This document shows positions 48,914 to 60,154 of a DNA stretch of 64,000 bases, piece by piece. The position numbers and the translations under genes were made by a program. Under the pieces are notes generated by a model. That model worked only from the letters and a program-made list of their open reading frames with translations. It made no database searches and was not told the origin of the DNA. The first letter of the stretch is position 1; the number at the start of each line of letters is the position of its first letter. Source of the DNA: Tragulus kanchil (Eukaryota; Chordata; Mammalia; Artiodactyla; Tragulidae); contig JAIOJX010000006.1 in the NCBI GenBank assembly GCA_022376925.1, positions 57,500,658 to 57,564,657 on the forward strand, read 5' to 3'.

Positions 48914-49313
48914 AAGATAGGTCGTAGAAAGACGTGCAACTCATCTACTCCTGCATAAAGGACAGAATTGCAACAGATTGTTAAAAAATTATCGACAGCA
49001 GGAGTCAGATCCAACTATAAAAAAAAAAAATGAAGAAAAGGATACAACACATCCAAGACCAAAGGAGAAGCTGCGACAAGATATTCTCACCAGGGCGGTG
49101 ACTCTGTCCACAGAGTGCTGAGCGAGACATCTGTGCGGCCACCCTGGCGGTGGCAGGACACGAAGCAGGAGGCCCGTGCAGTGACCCTGGTGGCGGGAAG
49201 TACAAGAGTCAGGTGCAGCAGGCCCCGGAGGTGGAGCGAGAGACAAGTGAATGATGGCGGTGATCCTCACACAAAAGAGAAGATAAGGTCACAACTGAGA
49301 ACCAGCGACAGAC

Positions 49314-49350
49314 TTCCTCCTCCTCCTCCTCCTCCTCCTCCTCCTCCTCT
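49314..49350 (+). repeat. (TCC)n microsatellite
   Basis: About twelve TCC repeats lie in the 5' leader of L1 no. 2. This gives a proline-rich chance frame and is not a gene. Confidence 0.9.
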
Positions 49351-50059
49351 TTGATGTTGTTGTTGGCTTTGTTCTGTTTCCTACTTATTCTTTTAGCTTT
49401 TTAAATTTTCTCATTAACCACAATTCTTTTTCTTCACATTAACTCTTATAAAGTATAATATCTACTGCTAATCTCTTTACAACTATTACTCTCCTTGATC
49501 TCTCTATTGCTTTCTCCCTGATATAATAAACCTTCTTATATACAAATGTTCACTATCTTTCCCTGCATAACCCTGCAACACTATCCCATGTCACCTCAAT
49601 ATGTATCCATTCTCCTCCTTCCTTTCCCCACTCTATTAGCTGGTGAATAACTGCTTTAAATAACACTTCTACAGTGGGGATATTGTTCTAATTTTGTTAG
49701 CCAGGAATTAATTCAGTTAGGCTAGATCTTAACAACTGGGTATTAGCTTTGATTGCATTGTTTGCCAGGATAATCATCTGTGCATTATCCCTTTTAGATA
49801 ATCTGGATTTAGTTACAGATACATATGTATATATCTCTTTCCATTGTGTTTGATTATAGTAGCATGATTTTATAATTGCAAGTTATCAGGGATATGCTTT
49901 TTGCCTCTCACACATTTATATTTGAACTAATACCACTGAATGCCATGACAAATCAGAGGTGGACTCTCCACACACTAGCCAAAGATGAAAACTAGGAATC
50001 CCTGAAGAGAAAACATCGACACCAAGACTCAAACATAAAACATCAAAAAACTTGTAAAA

Positions 50060-50809
50060 ATGAAGAGACAGAGAAACACTGCACAGATGAAGGAACAAAC
50101 TATAAACATACAGACCCAAATGACCGAAGAAGAAATAAACAATCTATCAGCAATAGAATTCAGAAGAGTGATAGTAAAGATGATTCAAAACTCTGAAAAT
50201 AGAATAATAGAGAGAACTGACACATTGGAGAAAGACAAGCAGGAACTTAAAAAACAAATAAAAGAGACAAACAGCTCAATTGATGAACTTATAAAACAAC
50301 AAATAGAGACAAAGAACTCAATTGCTGAGCTTAAAAATACTATGAAAGGACTCAATATTAGAGTATCCAAGGCAGAAGAACAGACAAGTGAGCTGGAAGA
50401 CAGAATGGTGGAAATAACGGCTGAAGAACAGAACAACAACAACAAAAAAAGAATGAAAAGAAGTGAGGACAGTCTCAGAGACCTCTGAGATAATATCAAA
50501 TGTACGAACATCTGAATAATAGGGATCCCAGAAGAAGAAGAGAAAAATAAAGGTTATGAAAAGATTTTTGAAGAGATTATAGTTGAAAACTTCCCCAGCG
50601 TGAGAAAGGAAGTAGTCAATCAAGTCCAAGAAGCACAAAGAGTCCCATATAGGATAAATCCTAGGAGAAACACGCCAAGGCACACAGTAATCAAGCTAAC
50701 ACAGACTAAGCACAAGGACAGAATACTTAGAGCTGCAAGGGACAAACATGTGACATATAAGGGAAATCCTATACAACTAACTGCTGACCTCTCAATAGAA
50801 ATCCTGTAG
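50060..50809 (+). pseudogene. L1 ORF1, long but interrupted
   Basis: Best preserved ORF1 of the window. It begins MKRQRNTAQMKEQ, runs through a heptad-rich coiled coil with QELKKQIKETNSSIDELIKQ, and reaches MKRSEDSLRDL. There a TGA replaces the expected Trp codon of DLWDNIK (50,486-50,488). The frame then continues with IIGIPEEE, a frameshifted ENFPSVRKEVVNQVQEAQRVP, RRNTPRHTVIKL and AARDKHVTYKGNP, and ends at a TAG at about 50,807. It is about the expected length for L1 ORF1 but is broken by at least two stops. Confidence 0.88.
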
Positions 50810-50873
50810 ATCAGAAGACAATAGCACGACACATTTAAAGCACTGAAAGAGAAGAATCTACAACCGAGAATAT

Positions 50874-51485
50874 ACATCAGGTGTATACCCTGATGAAATC
50901 AAAATCTAAGAGAGGCACCTGTACCCCAGTGTTCATTGAAGCTCTTTATACAATAGCTAGAACATGGAAGCAACCTAGATGTCCACTGATGAATGAATGG
51001 ATAAAAAAGTTCTGGTACATTTATACAGTGCAATACTACACATCTGTAAAAAGAAATGCAGATGAGTCAGTGCTAACGAGTTGGCTGGATCTAGAATCTA
51101 TCATAAAAAGTGAAGTAAGTCAAGAAGAGAAAGACAAGCACAATATACTAACACATATATATAAAATCTAGTAGGATGGTAATGATAACACATGCAGTGA
51201 AGTGATGAAAAAACAGACATGGAGAATAGACATATGGACATTATGGGGAATGAGCAGTGGGTGGGAGGCATAAAGGAAGTAGCATGAAATCCTATACTAT
51301 CATATGTGAAAAAATAGCTATTGTCATTGTGCTGTGAGAAAAGGGGATCCTGCAGGGGTGCTGCGCGACAGCCTGAAGGGATTGGATGGGGGAGATATAG
51401 ATATGAATAATCTGGGATTATACATGTCTGTAAACAGCAAAACTCTGTAAAAGTAAAATAAAAAATAAAGAAACCTAAAAAAAAA
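50874..51485 (+). mobile_element. L1 3' terminal region with A tail (copy at 52,049-52,660)
   Basis: The segment gaagcaacctagatgtcc, then gaatggataaaaaagttctgg, is a widely shared L1 3' motif. It is followed by a G-rich stretch (ggatgggggagatatag) and an A-rich tail. A related 3' end without the upstream part is inserted at 54,739-54,975. An open frame of 182 codons on the minus strand here (51,101-51,649) crosses into satellite and is a chance frame. Confidence 0.8.
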
Positions 51486-51829
51486 GCAGTATTAAGTGTC
51501 ATCCAAAGAGAAGTGCATCCTCTCTCAAAAGAGCCATTGTTAATTCTCCCGTTCAAATCTTTTGTTAACAGCAACAAACTTGCACTAGAGAGACTTATTT
51601 GTTGTTCAAATGCTGAAAATGTTGCTTCAGGTTTCTGGAATGAGCTCATTATTGCTTACATCTGGGGTGGATGGAATCTTAATTGGCTTAAGGGAGCAAA
51701 TACAAGGGCAGCTCTCTATACTGAAAAGAACTCTTTTCCCACACATATTGACTCAGAGACATGTCTAATGTGTCCTATATTGGATATTTCCACTCCAAAG
51801 ATATGCCTAGAAAGATGCTTTCCTCTGGC
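51486..51829 (+). repeat. A' satellite unit (copy at 52,661-53,005)
   Basis: This begins gcagtattaagtgtcatcc directly after the L1 A tail. It contains family A landmarks in diverged form: ggaatgagctcattattgc, cttaattggct, aaaagaactcttttccc and cctagaaagatgctttc. It shows that the right side of the window is a diverged relative of the left array, in the same orientation. Confidence 0.85.
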
Positions 51830-53005
51830 CCAATCCTAGGAGAAACACGCCAAGGCACACAGTAATCAAGCTAACACAGACTAAGCACAAGGACAGAATA
51901 CTTAGAGCTGCAAGGGACAAACATGTGACATATAAGGGAAATCCTATACAACTAACTGCTGACCTCTCAATAGAAATCCTGTAGATCAGAAGACAATAGC
52001 ACGACACATTTAAAGCACTGAAAGAGAAGAATCTACAACCGAGAATATACATCAGGTGTATACCCTGATGAAATCAAAATCTAAGAGAGGCACCTGTACC
52101 CCAGTGTTCATTGAAGCTCTTTATACAATAGCTAGAACATGGAAGCAACCTAGATGTCCATTGATGAATGAATGGATAAAAAAGTTCTGGTACATTTATA
52201 CAGTGCAATACTACACATCTGTAAAAAGAAATGCAGATGAGTCAGTGCTAACGAGTTGGCTGGATCTAGAATCTATCATAAAAAGTGAAGTAAGTCAAGA
52301 AGAGAAAGACAAGCACAATATACTAACACATATATATAAAATCTAGTAGGATGGTAATGATAACACATGCAGTGAAGTGATGAAAAAACAGACATGGAGA
52401 ATAGACATATGGACATTATGGGGAATGAGCAGTGGGTGGGAGGCATAAAGGAAGTAGCATGAAATCCTATACTATCATATGTGAAAAAATAGCTATTGTC
52501 ATTGTGCTGTGAGAAAAGGGGATCCTGCAGGGGTGCTGCGCGACAGCCTGAAGGGATTGGATGGGGGAGATATAGATATGAATAATCTGGGATTATACAT
52601 GTCTGTAAACAGCAAAACTCTGTAAAAGTAAAATAAAAAATAAAGAAACCTAAAAAAAAAGCAGTATTAAGTGTCATCCAAAGAGAAGTGCATCCTCTCT
52701 CAAAAGAGCCATTGTTAATTCTCCCGTTCAAATCTTTTGTTAACAGCAACAAACTTGCACTAGAGAGACTTATTTGTTGTTCAAATGCTGAAAATGTTGC
52801 TTCAGGTTTCTGGAATGAGCTCATTATTGCTTACATCTGGGGTGGATGGAATCTTAATTGGCTTAAGGGAGCAAATACAAGGGCAGCTCTCTATACTGAA
52901 AAGAACTCTTTTCCCACACATATTGACTCAGAGACATGTCTAATGTGTCCTATATTGGATATTTCCACTCCAAAGATATGCCTAGAAAGATGCTTTCCTC
53001 TGGCC

Positions 53006-54421
53006 CAATCCTGTCCCTCAATTTGAAAAGAAGCATTAAGTGCCCCTTAAAGAAAAGAGGGTCTGCTCTCAAAAACCCCATCATAAATTCTCGTGTTCAA
53101 GTCTCTTGTTAACAGCAACAACATTGAGCTAGTGAGACTTATTTATTTTTCAAAGCCTGAAAATGTTACTTGATGATTCTGGAATGAGCTCATTATGCTT
53201 ATCCCTGGGGTGGATGGGATCTTAATTTGTTCAACCAGCTGAATACAAGGGCATCTCTCTATACTGAAAAGAAATCTTTTCCCAGACATTGATTCAGAGA
53301 TGGGTACAATGTATCCTGGATTGGACATTACCACTCCACAGATATGGCCTAGAAAGATGCTTTCGTCTGCCCCAATAGATTGCCTCAATGTAAGAAGCAG
53401 CTATTAAGTGCCAGTGAAAGTGAAGTGGATCCTCTCTCAAAAGAGGAATGGTAAATTCTCCTGCTAAAGTCTCTTGTTAACAGCAACAGACTAGCTAGCG
53501 AGGCTTATTTATTGTTCTATGTCTAAAAAAGTTACTTGAGCTTTCTGGAATGAGCTCATATTGCTTTCACATGAGTTGGATGGAATCTTAATTGGCTCAA
53601 CAAAGCAAATACAGGGGCATCTCGCTATATTGAAAAGAACTCTTTTCCCAGACATATTGACTCAGAACGGGTAAAATATGTCCTTTATTGGACATTTCCA
53701 CTCTACAGATATGGCCTAGAAAGTTGCGTTCATCTGCCCCAATAGATTGCCTCAATGTAAGAAGCAGCTATTAAGTGCCAGTGAAAGTGAAGTGGATCCT
53801 CTCTCAAAAGAGGAATGGTAAATTCTCCTGCTAAAGTCTCTTGTTAACAGCAACAGACTAGCTAGCGAGGCTTATTTATTGTTCTATGTCTAAAAAAGTT
53901 ACTTGAGCTTTCTGGAATGAGCTCATATTGCTTTCACATGAGTTGGATGGAATCTTAATTGGCTCAACAAAGCAAATACAGGGGCATCTCGCTATATTGA
54001 AAAGAACTCTTTTCCCAGACATATTGACTCAGAACGGGTAAAATATGTCCTTTATTGGACATTTCCACTCTACAGATATGGCCTAGAAAGTTGCGTTCAT
54101 CCATGCCAATCGCATGACTCAATATAAATAGCAGTAAAAAGCCGCAGTGAAAGTGAGGGGAACCCTTCTCTACAGAGTCATGGTTAATTCTCCGCTTCAA
54201 GGCTCTTGTTAACAGTAGCAAGTCTAAGCTAGAAAGGCGTATTCATTGCTCTATTCTGAAAATATTACTTGAGGCGTCTGGAACAACTTCATTATTGCTT
54301 TCACTTGGGTTGGATGGAGTCTTAATTGGCTCAACGACGGGAATAGAAGGGCATCTCTCTGTACTGAAAACAGTTTTCCCAGACATACTGACTCAGAAAC
54401 AGATACAATGTGCCTTGGGCT
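53006..54421 (+). repeat. A' satellite array, ~370 bp units
   Basis: Four head-to-tail units have landmarks tctcttgttaacagcaac, gagctagtgaggcttatt, ctggaatgagctcat, cttaattggctcaac, atctctctatactgaaaag, aactcttttcccagaca and gatatggcctagaaag. The ~370 bp period is slightly longer than family A because of a gcagtattaagtgccagtg / gtggatcctctctcaaaag block. The last unit stops at gtgccttgggc, where an LTR-like element follows. Confidence 0.87.
53366..54099 (+). repeat. One-unit direct duplication (offset 367 bp) in A'
   Basis: 53366-53732 is repeated at 53733-54099. The join is at tctgccccaatagattgcc. The copies are identical as far as I can read, while other A' units differ by many substitutions. 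Confidence 0.87.
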
Positions 54422-54738
54422 GTGAAAGGGTTTAATAGCTAGATTAATAGGTAGATTTGATAAGGAGGCCAGTGGGCCCGAGGAGGAGGAGGTGTGGGAC
54501 AAAAAGAAGGACAAGTAATTTTCTAACTTGCAATGTTTGTTATAAGATCAACCCCAAACTGTTTATTGCTTAATGTTGACACTGTGGGCCTAGAAAGGCC
54601 TTTACACCAGATTGTCTCACCAGCTCTGAGATCTGGAGACTACCCTATAGCTAATCTCATGCTAATGTTGTCGGTGTAGTTCTGCATGGCCTTTACAACT
54701 GTAAAATATTCTTTTAAACTACTGTTAATAACCAACTG
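54422..54738 (+). mobile_element. Possible LTR, first half, unknown family
   Basis: The sequence begins TGTGAAAGGG at the break in the A' unit. It is not satellite, L1 or SINE. It is cut at 54,738 by an L1 3' end, and a promoter/polyadenylation-like piece follows at 55,426. The reading as one LTR split by LINE insertions is an inference, and no clear target repeat was found. Confidence 0.35.
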
Positions 54739-54975
54739 AGGGGAAGGAACAGTGGGTGAGAGGCGTAAGGGAAGCAGCACGAAGGCCTGTACTATCATAA
54801 GTGAAGAAAATAGCTCTAGTCATTGCTCTGTGAGAAAAGGGGATCCTTCAGGGGTGCTGTGTGATGGTCGGGAGGGGAAGGAAGGGGGGGATATACATGT
54901 GACTAATCTGAGAACATGCATGTCTGTGAACAACAAAACTCTGTAAAAAGTTAAAAGTAAAATAAAGGTTTTAAA
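54739..54975 (+). mobile_element. 5'-truncated L1 3' end with A tail
   Basis: gggaaggaacagtgggtgag onward parallels the L1 3' end at 51,250-51,485 (agcagtgggtgggaggc, gagaaaaggggatcct, acagcaaaactctgtaaa), diverged, ending in a run of As. It is a separate, much shorter insertion. Confidence 0.8.
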
Positions 54976-54989
54976 AAAAAAAAAAAAGA

Positions 54990-55425
54990 AGGCTGAGCTC
55001 AAAAGAATTGATGCTTTCAAATTGTGATGCTGGAGAAGACTCTTGAGAGTCCCTTGGACTGCAAGGAAATCAAACAAATTAATCCTAAAGGAAACCAACC
55101 CTGAACATTCACTGGAAGGACTGATGCTGAAGCTCCAATACTTTGGCCACCTCATGTGAAGAGCTGACTCACTGGAAAAAGCCCCTGATGCTGGGGAAGA
55201 CTGAAGTCAAGAGAAGAAGGGGATGAGGGGATGAGATGGTTAGATGGCATAACTGACTCAATGGCCATGAATTTGAGCAAGCCTGGGAGAGCACGGAGGA
55301 GAGAAGAGCCCAGAGTAATCCCACGCCGCTCGTCACAGTGACAGGCTTAGACAAGCTGAGCCTCGGCCAACTGGTTCACAAGGCACAAACAGGAATAAAC
55401 TAATCCAACCCAAAAAAAGAAAAAA
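54990..55425 (+). mobile_element. BovB LINE 3' end
   Basis: Recognised by the characteristic BovB 3' sequence: attgatgctttcaaattgtg, ctggagaagactcttgag, agtcccttggactgcaagg, ctccaatactttggccacc, gagatggttagatggcat and aactgactcaatggccatg. The terminal part after 55,280 is more diverged and ends in an A-rich tail near 55,425. BovB is abundant in ruminants and nearly absent from other eutherians, so this is the strongest single taxonomic marker in the window. Part of it (from 55,175) is repeated at 56,282 by a duplication. Confidence 0.9.
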
Positions 55426-57381
55426 AAGTATATATAGAACACCACACCTAAAGTGGCTTCTGGGGTACTTTTTTATCCCTCTTTCACTGCCTCTCCTAGA
55501 AGCTTTTCCCTATTCTTTCTCACTTTAATAAGCTTTTCACTATATGAAGCTCTGAGTGACCATCACTGAGTGTTTTTGATCACAATGCGAAGGCAAATAA
55601 AAGGTCATCTCTCTATACTGAAAAAAAAAAAAAAATCAAAAACTGTTTTCCCAAACATATTGACTCAGAAATCAGTAAAATGTGTTCTAGATTGGACATT
55701 TACACTCCACAGATTCAGCCTAGAAGGATACTTTTGTCTGCCCCAAAGGTGTCTCTCAATTTATAACGCAGTATTAAGCACCTCTTAAGGTGAAGTAGAT
55801 CTTCTCTCAAAAGAGCCATGTAAAATTCTCCCCATCAAGTCTCTTGTTAACAGCAATGACGCTGAACTAGAGAGGCTTATTCATTTTTCAAAGACTAAAA
55901 ACAATACATGAGGTTTCTAGAACGAGCTCATAAATGCTTTCACCTGGATTGGAAGGAGTCTTAATTGGTTCAACATCTGAATACAAGGGAATCACTCTAT
56001 CACTGAGAAGAACTATTTTCTCAGGCAGATTGACTCAGAAACGGGTACAGTGTGTCCTGGGTTGGACATTTCCACTCTTCAGATATAGCCTGAAACATGC
56101 TTTCATCTCCTCCAATGGTGTGGTTCAATGTAAAATGCAGTATTAAGCATCAGTGAAAGCGAAGTGGATCCTCTCTCAAAAGAGCTACGGTAAATTCTCC
56201 TGTTAAAGTCTCTTGCTAACACCAACATTATTGAGCTAGAGAAGCGTATTACTTGTTCATTGGCTGAAAACGTTACTTGAGGAAAAGCCCCTGATGCTGG
56301 GGAAGACTGAAGTCAAGAGAAGAAGGGGATGAGGGGATGAGATGGTTAGATGGCATAACTGACTCAATGGCCATGAATTTGAGCAAGCCTGGGAGAGCAC
56401 GGAGGAGAGAAGAGCCCAGAGTAATCCCACGCCGCTCGTCACAGTGACAGGCTTAGACAAGCTGAGCCTCGGCCAACTGGTTCACAAGGCACAAACAGGA
56501 ATAAACTAATCCAACCCAAAAAAAGAAAAAAAAGTATATATAGAACACCACACCTAAAGTGGCTTCTGGGGTACTTTTTTATCCCTCTTTCACTGCCTCT
56601 CCTAGAAGCTTTTCCCTATTCTTTCTCACTTTAATAAGCTTTTCACTATATGAAGCTCTGAGTGACCATCACTGAGTGTTTTTGATCACAATGCGAAGGC
56701 AAATAAAAGGTCATCTCTCTATACTGAAAAAAAAAAAAAAATCAAAAACTGTTTTCCCAAACATATTGACTCAGAAATCAGTAAAATGTGTTCTAGATTG
56801 GACATTTACACTCCACAGATTCAGCCTAGAAGGATACTTTTGTCTGCCCCAAAGGTGTCTCTCAATTTATAACGCAGTATTAAGCACCTCTTAAGGTGAA
56901 GTAGATCTTCTCTCAAAAGAGCCATGTAAAATTCTCCCCATCAAGTCTCTTGTTAACAGCAATGACGCTGAACTAGAGAGGCTTATTCATTTTCAAAGAC
57001 TAAAACAATACATGAGGTTGCTAGAACGAGCTCATAAATGCTTTCACCTGGATTGGAAGGAGTCTTAATTGGTTCAACATCTGAATACAAGGGAATCACT
57101 CTATCACTGAGAAGAACTATTTTCTCAGGCAGATTGACTCAGAAACGGGTACAGTGTGTCCTGGGTTGGACATTTCCACTCTTCAGATATAGCCTGAAAC
57201 ATGCTTTCATCTCCTCCAATGGTGTGGTTCAATGTAAAATGCAGTATTAAGCATCAGTGAAAGCGAAGTGGATCCTCTCTCAAAAGAGCTACGGTAAATT
57301 CTCCTGTTAAAGTCTCTTGCTAACACCAACATTATTGAGCTAGAGAAGCGTATTACTTGTTCATTGGCTGAAAACGTTACT
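55172..57381. repeat. 1,106 bp direct duplication spanning BovB end, LTR-like piece and A'
   Basis: 55172-56277 is repeated at 56278-57381. The left side breaks at cgttacttgag and restarts in BovB at gaaaagcccctgatg. Differences are single-base indels in runs (tttttcaaagactaaaaac versus ttttcaaagactaaaac, near 55,888 and 56,992) and one substitution. Confidence 0.92.
55426..55588 (+). mobile_element. Possible LTR, second half (copy at about 56,532-56,694)
   Basis: It has a TATA-like tatatatagaac, a pyrimidine-rich stretch, a ttaataagctttt polyadenylation-like motif and an end near gatcaca. These features suit the 3' part of an LTR whose first half is 54,422-54,738. The A' satellite resumes at atgcgaaggcaaataaaagg. 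The call rests on layout only. Confidence 0.35.
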
Positions 57382-57690
57382 TGAGCTTTCTGGAACTAGA
57401 TCATTATTGCTTTCACCTGTGTTCAATAGAGTCTTAATTGGCTCAATGAGGTAAATACAAGGGCATCTCCCCTCACTGAGAAGAACTCATTTCTCAGGCA
57501 TCTTGACTCAGGAACGGGTACATTGTGTCCTGGTTGGACATTTCCACTCCATGGATATGGCCTAGAAAGATGGTTTCATATGTACCATGACATGTCTCAA
57601 TATACAAAACAGTATTAAACTCAATTTAAACCTAATTTTACTTGCTCTCAAAAAAGACATGGTATACGCTCCCTTACAAGTCTCTTGTTA
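55589..57690 (+). repeat. A' satellite array, continued
   Basis: A' units lie on both sides of the 1.1 kb duplication join, with the standard landmarks (cctctctcaaaagagc, gtctcttgttaacagcaa, cttaattggttcaac). An A run near 55,621 and 56,728 (aaaaaaaaaaaaa) is in the unit. The last unit runs into spacer D at about 57,690. Confidence 0.82.
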
Positions 57691-58317
57691 ATAGCAACAA
57701 CTCTGCTCAACCATTCCTTTTTCAGAATGAAACAAGCTGCTTGCATCTCCATGCTCAAGTGGGTTTTCAAGTACAGTTGGTGACATCTTGCTACTAGCAG
57801 CCATGGAAACATCTGCTGAGATAGCCATCAGGAGTGAATGTTTCCGTGTTTCCTAAATGAGCTTAGCAACCTCTTCACAGCATAGGGACGGCTGTTTCTG
57901 CCAACTGGTACACTGGGCTGATAGGCAGAGCAATATCGTTTTCTGTGAACGGTCCTCAGTGGCTGCCTCAAACCTGCTTTGGAAAGAATTTGTGCTCTGT
58001 GTATACTGCTTTCACCCTGTTCTTTTTTGGACCGAGTGGCTCAGACCTTGCAGGGCTCCAGTAAGGATGGGCATACAAAACGCAGGAATACTGGAGTCTG
58101 TTACCAGGGATCTCTTCAAGGCATCAAACAATCAAGGGTTGGAACCCTTGTCTCATTTTTCCATAAGGATTCTTTACTTGCTGAACCTTCAGGGTTTCTC
58201 AGGAAGACTGGAGTGGATAGTTCTCTCTCTCCTTTGCGGTCCACACTTATCTTGTCAGATATCAAAGCAGACTGGCCTGCATGGAAGGCAGCATCTCTAT
58301 CTGCTGAGCCAGAGAGG
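57691..58317 (+). repeat. Spacer D of the right-arm higher-order repeat, copy 1
   Basis: A ~620 bp module inserted between A' units. Landmarks are aaacaagctgcttgcatctc, catgctcaagtgggtttt, tttccgtgtttcctaaatgag, ttctgccaactggt, ctgataggcagagcaatatc, ttttctgtgaa, ctgcctcaaacctgctttgg, gtttactgctttcaccctgt, gcaggaatactggagtctgt and tatcaaagcagactggcctg. It ends at gctgagccagagaggctt, where A' resumes. The right half (ggaatactggagt, agggatctcttc, gttggaacccttgtctc, ggattctttacttgctgaacc) resembles an old antisense Bov-tA-type SINE, and the terminal part resembles a second one. Open frames of ~180 codons here are not conserved between copies. Confidence 0.75.
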
Positions 58318-59015
58318 CTTCCTCATTGCTCATTCACTAAAACAGTGGTTGAGGTTACTGGAACGAGCTCATTATTGCTTACACCTGGGAAGGATGGAGT
58401 CTTAATTGGCACAATGACGCGAATACAAGAGCATATCTTTACACTGAAAAGAACTCTTTTATCAGACATATTGACTCATAAATGGATACAATATGTTCTG
58501 GGTTGGATATTTTCACTCCATGGATATGGCCTATAAAGATGTTTTCATCTGCCCCTATGGAGTGTCTCATTGTAAAAAGCAGTATTAAACGCCAGTGAAA
58601 GCGAAGTGGATACACTCAAAAAGAGCAATGGTAAATTCTCCCGTTCAAGTCTCTTGTTGACAAAAATAATGCTGAGCTAGTGAGGCTTATTTGTTGTTCA
58701 AAGTCTGAAAAGGGTAGTGGAAGTTACTGGAATGAGCTCATCATGGCTTAGAGCTGGGTGGGATGAAGTCTTATTTGGCTCAATGAGGTGAATACAAGAG
58801 CATCTCTCTATACTGAAAGCAACACTTTTCCTAGATACATTGACTAAGAAACTGGTGCAATCTGAGTTAGATTTTCCACTCCACAGATATGGCCTAGAAA
58901 AATGTGTCTTAATATACAAAGCAGTTACCAGCGTCAGTGAAAGCAAAGTGGTAACTCTCTCAAAAGAGTCATGGGAAATCCTCTCATACAAGTTTCTTGT
59001 TAAAAAGAACAATGC
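58318..59015 (+). repeat. A' satellite units between spacers
   Basis: Roughly two A' units, with cttaattggcacaatgac, ggatatggcctataaag and gtctcttgttgacaaaaa. The second is interrupted near 58,915 by a missing segment and then leads into spacer D copy 2. Confidence 0.8.
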
Positions 59016-59984
59016 TCAGTTATTCTGTATTCTGAAGAAAAGTACCTGCTTGCATCTTCATGCTCCAATGTGTTTCCAAGTACAATTTCTGATACCTCGC
59101 TACCAACAACATGGAAAGAACTGCTGAGATAGCCATTCACAGTGAAGGTCTCCGTGTTTCCTAAATAAGCTTGGCAATCTCTTCACAGTGTATGGAGAGC
59201 TGCAGCTTCCAACTGGCACAATGGGCTGATAGGCAGAGCAATATCATTTTCTGTGAATGGTCCTCAGTGGCTGCCTCAAACCTGCTTTGGAAAGAACTTC
59301 ATGCTCTGTGTTTACTGCTTCCACCCTGTCCTGTTTTTGAACCAAAAGGCTCAGACCTCCCATGACTACAGTAAGGATGGGGATACAAAATGCAGGAATA
59401 CTGGAGTCTGTTTCCAGGGGTCTCTTCAAGGCATTGAGAAGTCAAGGGTTTCAACCATTGTGTTGTTCTTTTTTTTTTTTTTTAAAGATTTATTTATTTA
59501 TTTATTTATTTATTTTGGGCGGGGGTCGGGTTGTGGGGGGGGGGGGGGGGGCGGGCCACTTCTATTGGTCTTTCAATTTTCTGTTTTCATCTGTCTTTGT
59601 TCTTTTTTGGCTCCTGTGGGCCTCCCATCACGGTGGCGTCTGTCATCACAGAGCGCTGGCTCTGGGCACATGTGCTCCAGAGCTCAGGCTTGGTAATTGG
59701 ACACACTAGTCCAGCCGCTCGGCGACACATGGGATCTTCCCAGGCCAGGGATCGAACCGGCGCCCCTTGCACTGCAAGGCGGTGTCCTTACCCACTGGAA
59801 AGCCCGTGTTGTTCTTTTTTTTTTTTTTTTTTTTTTTGAGGATTCTCTATTGTCTAAGCCACTATGGCTGTCCAAAAAGACAGGAGTGGATAGCCCTCTC
59901 CTTTATAGGCCATACTTGTCAGCTATCAAAGCCTGCTGTTGTGCATGGCAGGCAGCATCTCTACCCCAGGCACAGGATAACGGC
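59016..59984 (+). repeat. Spacer D, copy 2, interrupted by a SINE
   Basis: It has the same order of landmarks as copy 1 (ctgcttgcatcttcatgctc, gtgtttcctaaataagc, ggctgataggcagagcaat, gcaggaatactggagtctgt). A minus-strand SINE lies between caaccatt and the remaining part (59,815-59,970). It ends at ctacccc, followed by 17 bases (59,968-59,984) that match nothing nearby, at the duplication join. Confidence 0.78.
59470..59805 (-). mobile_element. tRNA-derived SINE (CHR-2/Bov-tA type), minus strand
   Basis: Reverse-oriented copy of the SINE at 45,615: T-rich tail (ttatttatttattt), G run, gaccaatagaagtggc read backwards, then the tRNA-like head with gatcgaaccggcgcccc. It is flanked by the direct repeat gtgttgttctttttt. 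It shares the unusual body with the L1-resident copies, so this subfamily was active more than once in this genome. Confidence 0.88.
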
Positions 59985-60154
59985 CTAAGAAACTGGTGCA
60001 ATCTGAGTTAGATTTTCCACTCCACAGATATGGCCTAGAAAAATGTGTCTTAATATACAAAGCAGTTACCAGCGTCAGTGAAAGCAAAGTGGTAACTCTC
60101 TCAAAAGAGTCATGGGAAATCCTCTCATACAAGTTTCTTGTTAAAAAGAACAAT

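Larger units (their letters stand above)
48914..51485 (+). mobile_element. L1 LINE no. 2: 5' leader and ORF1 joined to the 3' end, ORF2 missing
   Basis: It starts with aagataggtcgtagaaagacg, matching the first L1's leader start (gaagatggcagtgtagaagg). The leader has a (TCC)n microsatellite and a T-rich part, then a long ORF1. At about 50,873 ORF1 sequence (NLQPRI-like) jumps straight into the L1 3' terminal region, so essentially all of ORF2 is absent. It ends with an A-rich tail at 51,485, where A' satellite begins. This non-autonomous structure could come from internal deletion or from splicing-like template joining. Confidence 0.85.
50658..53005. repeat. 1,175 bp direct duplication spanning L1 3' half and A' satellite
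   Basis: 50655-51829 is repeated at 51830-53004. The left side ends ctggcccaatcct (compare 53,005) and the right side starts aaatcctaggagaaac (compare 50,655), giving a 6 bp aatcct microhomology. Only isolated substitutions separate the copies (for example tccactgatg versus tccattgatg). Confidence 0.92.

Noticed and set aside
49080..49270. CpG-richer segment as a possible gene promoter island
   Set aside because: It lies within the 5' leader of L1 no. 2, which is naturally G/C-rich. No host exon follows.
51101..51649. Minus-strand 182-codon frame, present twice
   Set aside because: It runs antisense through an L1 3' end and into satellite. The second copy is only the 1,175 bp duplication.
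57857..58536. Two overlapping frames of 182 and 185 codons
   Set aside because: They lie in spacer D and A' satellite. The corresponding copies at 59,171, 60,312 and 62,367 are shorter or differently framed, so the frames are not conserved.
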